Below, piece by piece: positions 5,749 to 11,246 of a DNA stretch of 20,361 nucleotides. The DNA is from a virus: positions 1-20,361 of IMG/VR virus record IMGVR_UViG_3300030060_004154. One strand, 5' to 3'. Each line of letters starts with the position of its first letter. Position 1 is the first letter of the stretch. Below the pieces are notes generated by a model. It made no database searches. It was not told the DNA's origin and saw nothing but the letters and a program-made list of their open reading frames with translations. A program made the translations under genes and the position numbers.

Positions 5749-6501
5749 ATGTCAAAAAAGAAGGCTGACTTTGAAAGTCAATTAAGGCGAGGTAAACAAA
5801 AAAAACCGCCTCGCATTTGTATCTATGGAGATCACGGGATTGGAAAGTCAACATTGGCTAGTCACTTCCCAGATCCAATCTTTATAAGCACTGAGGACGG
5901 TCTAGACACACTGGACGTTGTTTCATTTGAACGTGCGGAGTCTGCAACAACGGTTGCTGAAAACATCCAGACTTTATTGTCGGGTGAGCACAATTTTAAA
6001 ACGTGTGTGATCGACTCCGTTGATTGGCTTGTCGAGCCTTTGATTGTTAAGTCCGTTGAAGATACTTATGACGCAAAAGAGTTGTCATACGGTAGGGATA
6101 AGGTCAAAGTGTGTGAGGAATTTCGGGAGATCCTTCAGGGTCTTGATTATCTTCGGGAGCACCGTGGGATGAATGTTGTGCTAATAGCTCACAGTGCAGT
6201 TATAAAATTCGAAGATCCTCGCACGGAACCGTTTGATAAATATGAGCCTAAGTTGCCAAAGTATTGTAACTCTTTGTTACAAGAATGGGTTGATGCTTTG
6301 TGCTTTGCAGCCTTCGACGTTGTAATACGCAAGTCGGACACTGGGTTCAACACAACGAAAAACCGTGGGGTATCGAGTGGTGATCGTTTCTTACACTTTC
6401 AACCCAACCCAGCTTTCGCCGCCAAAAATCGTTTTGATTGTCCTGATAAGATCGAAATGAATTTCGACAATTTATCTGAAGTCATCCCAGTATTTAGCTA
6501 A
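5749..6501 (+). CDS. Sak4-like RecA-fold ATPase (single-strand annealing/recombination)
   Basis: A 250-residue AAA/RecA-core NTPase of the phage nucleotide-binding (PF13479-like) group that includes Sak4 recombinases. Walker A is GDHGIGKST at residues 27-35; Walker B is TCVIDS with D89; the strand 'NVVLIAHS' ends in H148 and is the likely sensor. Sak4 proteins promote strand annealing together with a partner SSB, and the next gene is such an SSB. The start is the ATG at 5749 after a strong AAAGGAG; an upstream in-frame extension would overlap the preceding gene. The length and motifs fit the family. Assignment to Sak4 rather than a generic ATPase rests on the neighbour. Confidence 0.85.
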   Translation: MSKKKADFESQLRRGKQKKPPRICIYGDHGIGKSTLASHFPDPIFISTEDGLDTLDVVSFERAESATTVAENIQTLLSGEHNFKTCVIDSVDWLVEPLIVKSVEDTYDAKELSYGRDKVKVCEEFREILQGLDYLREHRGMNVVLIAHSAVIKFEDPRTEPFDKYEPKLPKYCNSLLQEWVDALCFAAFDVVIRKSDTGFNTTKNRGVSSGDRFLHFQPNPAFAAKNRFDCPDKIEMNFDNLSEVIPVFS

Positions 6502-6511
6502 GGAGATAGTT

Positions 6512-6988
6512 ATGCCTAAATTTGGATTTAACCCAAGTGAAGTTGGACCTGAAGAACCAAGGAGCTTTGAATTGTTACCTAAAGGTGAATACACTCTTAG
6601 GGCTACAGATGCCGAAGAGCTTCCAACAAGCACTGGTGGGGAAATGATTAAGGTTACATTCGAGGTAGCATCCGGTTCGTATGAGGGACGCAAAATCTGG
6701 TTTCAATTTAACACCAAGAATGCATCAGAAACAGCCGAGCGCATTGGTCATCAACAATTAGTTGCGTGGGCTACAGCGTGTGGTAAACCCGAAGCTGATG
6801 ACACAGACGATTTGTTGGAAAAACCGTGTCAAGCTAATATCGTTATTGAAAAAGGCACAAACGGTTTTAAAGATAGAAATACGATTGCGTCATTTCTATT
6901 TGAAAGAAAAAAAGCAAAGGCTCCAGTAGCGAAGTCTGATCCACCAAAGAAAGAAACTAACGGTGGTAGTAAGTGGAAAATTGATTAA
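6512..6988 (+). CDS. DUF669-type single-stranded DNA-binding protein
   Basis: A 158-residue protein resembling phage DUF669 (PF05037) ssDNA-binding proteins: 'LLPKGEYTLRATDAEELPTS' near residue 20, then 'GGEMIKVTFEVASGSYEGRKIW' near 42, an OB-fold-like strand pattern, followed by a flexible Lys/Pro/Ala tail. Such proteins coat ssDNA and stimulate the Sak4 partner encoded immediately upstream (10-base gap). Shine-Dalgarno AAGGAG precedes the ATG. The acidic C-terminal tip seen in bacterial SSBs is missing; the end is 'SKWKID'. A hairpin terminator follows six bases after the stop. Confidence 0.85.
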   Translation: MPKFGFNPSEVGPEEPRSFELLPKGEYTLRATDAEELPTSTGGEMIKVTFEVASGSYEGRKIWFQFNTKNASETAERIGHQQLVAWATACGKPEADDTDDLLEKPCQANIVIEKGTNGFKDRNTIASFLFERKKAKAPVAKSDPPKKETNGGSKWKID

Positions 6989-6994
6989 ACAAAC

Positions 6995-7024
6995 GCCCGT
7001 GGTGAAAGCCACGGGCATCTTTCT
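6995..7024 (+). terminator. Intrinsic terminator after the SSB gene
   Basis: A perfect 8-bp stem GCCCGTGG (6995-7002) / CCACGGGC (7009-7016) with loop TGAAAG, followed by ATCTTTCT. It lies six bases past the SSB stop and just before the nuclease gene. The U-tract is interrupted, so it may be partial and set a lower level for the two downstream genes. Confidence 0.75.
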
Positions 7025-7034
7025 GGATTGAGTT

Positions 7035-7862
7035 ATGGTTGCCATTCCACCATCAATTGAAAAACAAATTATTAAAAATATTTATGAATCTTACGAAAAA
7101 AATGAAACATTTTATTTTACTCGTATGGGTGCCTCTAGTATTGGCACCGAGTGTCTTCGAAAAATATATTTTCAATGGCGTAGGTTCGCAAAAAAACCTA
7201 TGTCCGGTAGGATTTTGCGTCTTTTTGAAACAGGTTATATTCAAGAAGAACGTGTATTGATCGATCTCATAAAGTCTGGTTTGGATGTTTGGCAAGTGAA
7301 TGAATACGGAAGTCCGTTTGAATTTACTGATTCTACCGGACACTTTGTTTGTAGAGCCGATGGAGTTGTTACCAACATACCACGGCATCCTCAATCTCAC
7401 TTACTGGAGATAAAAACTCATAGCAAAAAAAGTTTCTCGGCTTTACAGCGTCACGGCGTACAAAAGTCGAAACCCGAACATTATGCTCAAGTACAGATAT
7501 CTATGGCTTTGGGAAGTTTCCAACGTGCTCTCTACGTTGCTGTGTGTAAAGATGATGAGCAATTTTATATTGAACGTTTTAAACCGGACAAGCGGGAACA
7601 AAAAGAGTTACAAAAACGCATTACTTCATTAATCAATGCTCGGATGAGGCCGACAGGAATAAGTGTCGATGGCAGTTCGTTCCAGTGTAAATATTGTGAT
7701 ATGCGTTCTGTTTGTATTAAAGACGATGATCCGTTGGTTCACTGTAGAACTTGCGAAAATTCTATACCTAGTGATAATGGCACTTGGGAATGTACGTTGC
7801 ATGGCGAAAAATTAACATTAGAAGCCCAAGAAAAAACTTGTAAGGATTATTCACCTTTATGA
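7035..7862 (+). CDS. Cas4/RecB-like PD-(D/E)XK nuclease with Fe-S cysteines and extra zinc finger
   Basis: A 275-residue nuclease. Catalytic motifs: E65 in the early helix, CRADG (D109), LEIKTH (E125, K127) and a Q-helix 'HYAQVQISM' (Q152). Four cysteines match the Cas4/AddB iron-sulfur pattern: C40 (GTEC) and, near the C-terminus, C218-x2-C221-x5-C227. A further set, C237-x2-C240, C253, H256 and C269, looks like an added zinc finger. The likely role is end-processing or exonuclease activity producing ssDNA for the Sak4/SSB pair. No CRISPR genes are nearby, so a recombination role is favoured. It follows the terminator at 6995 and overlaps the resolvase gene by ATGA. Confidence 0.85.
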   Translation: MVAIPPSIEKQIIKNIYESYEKNETFYFTRMGASSIGTECLRKIYFQWRRFAKKPMSGRILRLFETGYIQEERVLIDLIKSGLDVWQVNEYGSPFEFTDSTGHFVCRADGVVTNIPRHPQSHLLEIKTHSKKSFSALQRHGVQKSKPEHYAQVQISMALGSFQRALYVAVCKDDEQFYIERFKPDKREQKELQKRITSLINARMRPTGISVDGSSFQCKYCDMRSVCIKDDDPLVHCRTCENSIPSDNGTWECTLHGEKLTLEAQEKTCKDYSPL

Positions 7863-8347
7863 TTACGATTGGCATAGATCCGGGTCTAAGAGGGGCCATT
7901 GGAATCCTAGATAATGGACAGTTTAAATCCGTACACGACATGCCAGTGATGAATAAAGGTGGTGGTAAAGTTAAATGGGAAGTTGATGTATCAGCTACGA
8001 TCAACTTACTACGACAAAAAAGTCGGAAGGATGGTGAACCTGAAGATTTTATTTCGTGTGTTATTGAGAGAGTTAACGCTCATCCGGGTCAAGGAGTTTC
8101 AAGCGTATTTTCTTTGGGTGATTCTTTCGGCAGTGCTCGTGCTTGCGTGGCAAGCTGCCGATTCGAACTGCGATATGTTACACCTCAAGTATGGAAAAAA
8201 TACTTTGGATTATCATCAGACAAAGAACAAGCCAGAGCACTTGCCCTGACAATGTTTCCTGATGCTCCGATTAACTTAAAAAAATACTCAGACCGAGCCG
8301 AGTCCTTGTTAATGGCTAGGTGGTTATGGGAGACGGAGTTTGAATAG
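7859..8347 (+). CDS. RuvC-like Holliday junction resolvase
   Basis: A 162-residue RNase H-fold endonuclease of the RuvC type: GIDPG at residues 5-9 (D7), VIERV with E70, and 'YSDRAESLLMA' with D145 and E148, supplying the four acidic metal ligands in the expected order. 'VTPQVWKKYFGL' before the last helix is also typical of phage RuvC-like proteins. It would cut branched DNA before packaging or during recombination. ATG overlaps the nuclease stop (ATGA). The 3' end overlaps the oppositely oriented mom-like gene by 32 bp, and a terminator-like hairpin lies just past the stop. Confidence 0.88.
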   Translation: MITIGIDPGLRGAIGILDNGQFKSVHDMPVMNKGGGKVKWEVDVSATINLLRQKSRKDGEPEDFISCVIERVNAHPGQGVSSVFSLGDSFGSARACVASCRFELRYVTPQVWKKYFGLSSDKEQARALALTMFPDAPINLKKYSDRAESLLMARWLWETEFE

Positions 8348-8984
8348 GTTCCTTTGGATAGTTATCCAAAATTTTATACCTCAACGCTTTTCTTAGATCC
8401 TTTTTCTCGCGTTTGCTTCCTAGAAAGTAAATGTATCGATGTTTTTGAGATCGCTCTACAACCTCATATTTTTCTGGGTTAGCTATTCGTTCTTCTAACG
8501 TGCTTTGTGACACGATAGTCTTAGAGTGCAAATTAGAGCCACGGACAACCCATTCAGTTCTTTTGGCACTTATACCAGTGTAAACAAAATTGAGTGCCTG
8601 ATAGATGACTCCTGTATGGTCCTGAGCCGTGTCAGCGTAGGAGACAACTACCTTTGGTCTTGGCAATAGTTTTAGAGCACGACTAACCAGAAAAGACGCT
8701 TCGTTTTTCAGATTGTCACGGAGCACAAGTCGGTTAAGTTCGATGACGTTTTCCTTGTGTTCCACGCCACAGACCCCCTCACACAACGAGGGTGATGGTG
8801 GTGTACCAAAAGAAACAATCCCCACAAGTGGCCCGATACGGAACAAGTCGTGAGGATTGTCACCCTTTTTGAATAAGCCAAATGCCCAACTTATCGAGGG
8901 TACTCGCCTCGCATAATGAATATCCAATATGAAAGGCAAGCAATCTTGATAATTGATAGGCTCGACGTTGTATTCTCTCTCCAT
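8316..8984 (-). CDS. mom: Mom-family DNA adenine modification protein
   Basis: A 222-residue protein of the phage Mu Mom family, which has an acetyltransferase-like fold and converts adenine to a carbamoylmethyl (acetamido-type) adenine in phage DNA, giving resistance to host restriction. Seen: DIHYARRVPS at residues 21-30, GIVSFGTPPSPSL at 55-67, ELNRL at 82-86, VSYAD at 114-118 and HTGVIYQALNF at 123-133, the run of conserved blocks I recognise from Mom proteins. The length is close to Mu Mom. The C-terminal tail is basic then proline-rich. It is the second gene of a two-gene unit, two bases after the 81-aa gene, driven by promoter D. Family assignment is strong; activity is inferred. Confidence 0.9.
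   Translation of the reverse strand: MEREYNVEPINYQDCLPFILDIHYARRVPSISWAFGLFKKGDNPHDLFRIGPLVGIVSFGTPPSPSLCEGVCGVEHKENVIELNRLVLRDNLKNEASFLVSRALKLLPRPKVVVSYADTAQDHTGVIYQALNFVYTGISAKRTEWVVRGSNLHSKTIVSQSTLEERIANPEKYEVVERSQKHRYIYFLGSKREKKDLRKALRYKILDNYPKEPIQTPSPITT
8353..8377 (+). terminator. Candidate terminator of the rightward operon (inside mom)
   Basis: TTTGGAT (8353-8359) and ATCCAAA (8364-8370) form a 7-bp stem with loop AGTT followed by ATTTTAT, five bases after the resolvase stop. The stem is AT-rich, so termination may be weak. It lies antisense within the 3' part of the mom-like gene. Confidence 0.45.
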
Positions 8985-8986
8985 TA

Positions 8987-9232
8987 TTATTCTTCATTTG
9001 GATTGTAGTAGGTGCCATTTAGACCTTCGATAATACTATCGTAACAATCCGCTAACACATCCCCAACACTCAACTTCGGATTTTTTTTGATTACATTTTG
9101 AAACTCATTGTGAGGGATTTTTTTCGCTACAACGTGTGCCATAGTCCACTCGTCATTTGTCAGATTTAAGTCACAGTAACCTTTAAGTTGTTCCTCTGTA
9201 GCTGGAGTATTAAATAGAATTTCATGCCGCAT
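8987..9232 (-). CDS. Small protein upstream of mom, 81 aa
   Basis: Start set at the ATG at 9232, six bases after CGGAG in the conserved leader box; the upstream in-frame extension would cross promoter D. The product is acidic and helical ('MRHEILFNTPATEEQLKGY', 'NEFQNVIKKN', 'VGDVLADCYDSIIEGL') and ends 'NPNEE'. Only two cysteines are present, not arranged as a zinc finger. In phage Mu, mom is preceded by com, a small zinc-finger translational activator; this gene occupies that position but does not resemble Com. The function is unknown; co-expression with Mom is clear from the 2-base gap. Confidence 0.7.
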   Translation of the reverse strand: MRHEILFNTPATEEQLKGYCDLNLTNDEWTMAHVVAKKIPHNEFQNVIKKNPKLSVGDVLADCYDSIIEGLNGTYYNPNEE

Positions 9233-9260
9233 TTTTGTTCTCCGTTTTAAGTTATTCTTA

Positions 9261-9289
9261 TTTATAACAACTTCCGGAGTAGATTGCAA
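9261..9289 (-). promoter_or_regulatory. Sigma70-type promoter D with CCGG operator half-site, upstream of mom unit
   Basis: On the minus strand: -35 TTGCAA (9284-9289), 17-bp spacer TCTACTCCGGAAGTTGT, -10 TATAAA (9261-9266). The spacer keeps TACTCCGGA like promoter C. The downstream leader box ATAACTTAAAACGGAGAAC matches promoter B almost exactly. It lies immediately after the endolysin stop with no terminator between, so late transcripts could also enter the mom unit. Confidence 0.8.
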
Positions 9290-9292
9290 GCA

Positions 9293-9754
9293 CTAAGTAG
9301 ACAAAAATAATTTTCTTTCTGCCATGCGTCTACGGTGTAAACCACGGATAAATTTACCACTGGCATAAGACCACCGTGGAAATTCGTCAGGTGCCGTAGG
9401 GTCACCACGGAGAACTTTTTTACGAAGTGTACTTGCACGAAGAGACCCACTGCCAAGATTATATGCGAAACTAACCAGACTATCGAACTGGTTTTGCGTT
9501 AGTTTACAGGGTACGAGCGTGAGGACTGCACGCTCATATGATACCAATTGTTGCCTTAACAGGCGTTCTGCCTCATCCTCGGACATCTCAGGGGTATTTT
9601 GAGTAACCCTACTACCATCAGCTAGGCGTGTACTACCCCAACCTATGGTCCATACTGAGGCGCTGCACTGGTAGCTTTTTGCCCGGAAGCCCTCGAAAGC
9701 CTTTATAAGATCGATGCCACGGTCAGATGTCTTGGTTACTTTCTGGACATCCAT
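9293..9754 (-). CDS. GH24 lysozyme-type endolysin
   Basis: A 153-residue peptidoglycan-cleaving muramidase of the T4/P1/P22-like glycoside hydrolase 24 family. The catalytic signature E-x8-C/D-x5-T is intact as E21, C30, T36, followed by 'GWGSTR'. 'NQFDSLVSFAYNLGSG' and 'RWSYASGKFIRGLHRRRMAE' are family hallmarks. There is no N-terminal signal-anchor, so it should stay in the cytoplasm until a holin opens the membrane. Its start lies 19 bp inside the EF-hand membrane gene and its Shine-Dalgarno is weak, suggesting coupled translation. It is the last gene of the late operon. Confidence 0.93.
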   Translation of the reverse strand: MDVQKVTKTSDRGIDLIKAFEGFRAKSYQCSASVWTIGWGSTRLADGSRVTQNTPEMSEDEAERLLRQQLVSYERAVLTLVPCKLTQNQFDSLVSFAYNLGSGSLRASTLRKKVLRGDPTAPDEFPRWSYASGKFIRGLHRRRMAERKLFLST

Positions 9755-10023
9755 GCTTGCATACCGAAAAATGCACCAATAATTCCAGCCAGCGCCACAA
9801 ACAGGGTTGAAATCAACCCTGACAGCGCAGTAATGCGGCTGTCTGGGATTAACCCTGATAATAACAAGGCTGTTAGAATAACAATTACTATAAAGCTGGC
9901 AATCGTTATGCGGGATTGAATGGTAGCCTTTTCATAAGCAGTAGCGACTTGCACCTCTTCCGCACTGATGACACCGTCACCATCACGGTCCATTTCTTTT
10001 TCAAATTTAATTGCAGCATTCAT
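9736..10023 (-). CDS. Two-TM membrane protein with EF-hand, candidate holin
   Basis: A 95-residue protein. Residues 12-23 (DRDGDGVISAEE) are a textbook EF-hand calcium loop with all liganding positions. After a short helix come two transmembrane segments, about 38-58 ('ITIASFIVIVILTALLLSGLI') and 66-90 ('ALSGLISTLFVALAGIIGAFFGMQAW'), ending MSRK. Size, two membrane helices, basic tail and overlap with the endolysin gene fit a class II-like holin. A single EF-hand joined to a holin would make pore formation responsive to calcium, which is inference. Start ATG overlaps the previous stop (ATGA). Confidence 0.75.
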   Translation of the reverse strand: MNAAIKFEKEMDRDGDGVISAEEVQVATAYEKATIQSRITIASFIVIVILTALLLSGLIPDSRITALSGLISTLFVALAGIIGAFFGMQAWMSRK

Positions 10024-10283
10024 GCTCTGGTCTTTCTATATTTTCTAGTTTTGCTTGCGATTTTAGTCGGTTGCTTAGAAAACTGTTTACCAGCTTTAGT
10101 TGCTTTACGTTTGGCAGCAGTTGTAGCCGCATATTCTTGGGTACTCAAACGCTTTATAGCTTTCTCCGGTAGGTAACGTTCACCAGTTGCCTTAGACCCT
10201 TGTGTAGATGGTTTACCTGATTTGGTTCGCCATTTCTGTTTACCCCAATCAGTCAGACTTTTTTGTCTAGGTGTTTTCGCCAT
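10020..10283 (-). CDS. Conserved small basic phage protein, 87 aa
   Basis: Extremely Lys/Arg-rich protein: 'LTDWGKQKWRTKSGKPSTQGSKATGERYLPEKAIKRLSTQEYAATTAAKRKATKAGKQFSKQP'. I recognise the 'KWRTKSGKPS...ATGERYLP...EYAATT' pattern from small basic proteins of marine phages, annotated only as hypothetical. No membrane segment is present; it likely binds nucleic acid or acidic protein. It starts at the TAATG junction with the upstream gene and ends at the ATGA junction with the EF-hand gene. Its place in the late operon suggests a virion-associated or late role. Confidence 0.72.
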   Translation of the reverse strand: MAKTPRQKSLTDWGKQKWRTKSGKPSTQGSKATGERYLPEKAIKRLSTQEYAATTAAKRKATKAGKQFSKQPTKIASKTRKYRKTRA

Positions 10284-10468
10284 TAGGACTTATAACCCCC
10301 ACCCGCATCTTTATATTTCTTAGCAACCATTTGAGCCTTGCGGGCGCTCCATTGTCCCGGCCTACCACCTTTCCCACTAGCCTTAACTGATTCAAATATC
10401 TTTTTTCTTAATCCGGGTTTCGTGTAATTACCTGATTTATTTACAGTGCTTTTCTTTTTTGGAGCCAT
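10283..10468 (-). CDS. Conserved small basic phage protein, 61 aa
   Basis: A 61-residue basic protein whose core 'GKGGRPGQWSARKAQMVAKKYKDAGGGYK' is a pattern seen in DUF5872-like small phage proteins; naming that domain is tentative. It begins MAPKKKS and has no membrane segment. It shares single-base TAATG junctions with both neighbours, so it belongs to the same late transcript. With the adjacent 87-residue protein it forms a pair of basic proteins that might condense DNA or be packaged in the capsid; that is speculation. Confidence 0.7.
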   Translation of the reverse strand: MAPKKKSTVNKSGNYTKPGLRKKIFESVKASGKGGRPGQWSARKAQMVAKKYKDAGGGYKS

Positions 10469-10653
10469 TACTTGTCCCTTCCGTTGTTAATACGATCACG
10501 TAAAGAATTTACTAAAGCAAACAAGGTTTCTATTTTCTTTTGAGCTTCGGCTAGCAGAACGTGATTTCTTACCAAAGCGTATACGATACCACCAAGCACT
10601 GCAAATGCACCGAGGAAAACGTTGATCCATTCTGTTATGCTAATACCTTCCAT
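10468..10653 (-). CDS. Single-TM membrane protein with coiled coil, 61 aa
   Basis: One transmembrane helix at residues 10-29 ('INVFLGAFAVLGGIVYALVR'), then a charged heptad-patterned helix ('LLAEAQKKIETLFALVNSLRDRINN'). The arrangement resembles small holin-associated or inner-membrane spanin-like proteins of lysis cassettes, but it is too short to be a normal Rz. AGGAAA precedes the start. It sits between the 3-TM holin-like gene (2-base gap) and the basic proteins. Function by context only. Confidence 0.65.
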   Translation of the reverse strand: MEGISITEWINVFLGAFAVLGGIVYALVRNHVLLAEAQKKIETLFALVNSLRDRINNGRDK

Positions 10654-10655
10654 AG

Positions 10656-11117
10656 CTATTTCCTACTGAATGCTCTACTACCAAAATAGAAACTTATGAT
10701 GGCGGCTAAAATTCCAGCATCTCCCTCATCCCAAATCAGTGGTAACGCATCTTTAATCATCATACCCTCAAATTGAATCATGCCATAAAGAGCAAACGTT
10801 TTTACAAAAACAAAAAACAATAAAAAGATGTAGGCGATAGTGGGTCTGACACTAGCTCGGTATGCGGATATCCACGATCCCTTTTCTAATGACGCAGCCT
10901 CCGCAGCATCGGCCTGATACAACGCAACTGTCTCGGCAGACAACGCTTGCACCTGAGCCTTGTCACGCTCAAATTCAGCCGTAATGCGTGTTAGTTCGGC
11001 TTGCTTTTCCATCAGCCGAATTTCTTGCTTGTTCTGTTCCCGTGTTTCTATGAACGAAAGTATCTTGGGAAGAAAGCTCGATCCAAATCCAATTAAGCTA
11101 CCGAGCAGTGTTAGCAT
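10656..11117 (-). CDS. Three-TM holin-like protein (GTA_holin_3TM type)
   Basis: A 153-residue protein: an N-terminal hydrophobic helix ('LTLLGSLIGFGSSFLPKIL'), a long charged helix rich in E/K/A/Q at about 25-80, then 'WISAYRASVRPTIAYIFLLFFVFVKTF' and a last hydrophobic helix ending 'GILAAIISFYFGSRAFSRK'. The 'SVRPxxxY...FYFGxRA' arrangement is that of holins in the GTA_holin_3TM family (PF11351), used for lysis and gene-transfer-agent release. It would form the membrane lesion releasing the endolysin; the neighbouring EF-hand protein is a competing candidate. AGGAAC precedes the ATG. Confidence 0.78.
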   Translation of the reverse strand: MLTLLGSLIGFGSSFLPKILSFIETREQNKQEIRLMEKQAELTRITAEFERDKAQVQALSAETVALYQADAAEAASLEKGSWISAYRASVRPTIAYIFLLFFVFVKTFALYGMIQFEGMMIKDALPLIWDEGDAGILAAIISFYFGSRAFSRK

Positions 11118-11120
11118 TGT

Positions 11121-11246
11121 TTAAGTTCCTAACGCCATAAGAATCGCGACTACAAAAAAAGTAACAAAAAGAATAATACCTATTTGTGTGATTATATTTT
11201 GTTCCCCAAAAAATTTTTGTAATTTGTCCAAAAATTTACCCATCAT
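11121..11246 (-). CDS. Small single-TM peptide, 40-41 aa
   Basis: A short gene in the gap between the 761-aa and holin-like genes. From ATGATG it reads MMGKFLDKLQKFFGEQ, then a hydrophobic stretch of about 22 residues ('IGIILFVTFFVVAILMALG') and stops with TAA. Either ATG (11246 or 11243) could be used; the first overlaps the upstream TGA by ATGA. An amphipathic basic N-terminus plus one membrane helix resembles small holin or pinholin-like peptides. No family is recognised. The overlap and the clean membrane helix argue it is real. Confidence 0.6.
   Translation of the reverse strand: MMGKFLDKLQKFFGEQNIITQIGIILFVTFFVVAILMALGT

Noticed and set aside
7035-7862. Cas4-like gene as a sign of a CRISPR system
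   Set aside because: No repeat array or other cas gene was seen, and the neighbours are a recombination module.
8987-9232. Gene upstream of mom as a Com homologue
   Set aside because: Com is a small zinc-finger protein; this product has only two cysteines and is acidic, so only position agrees.
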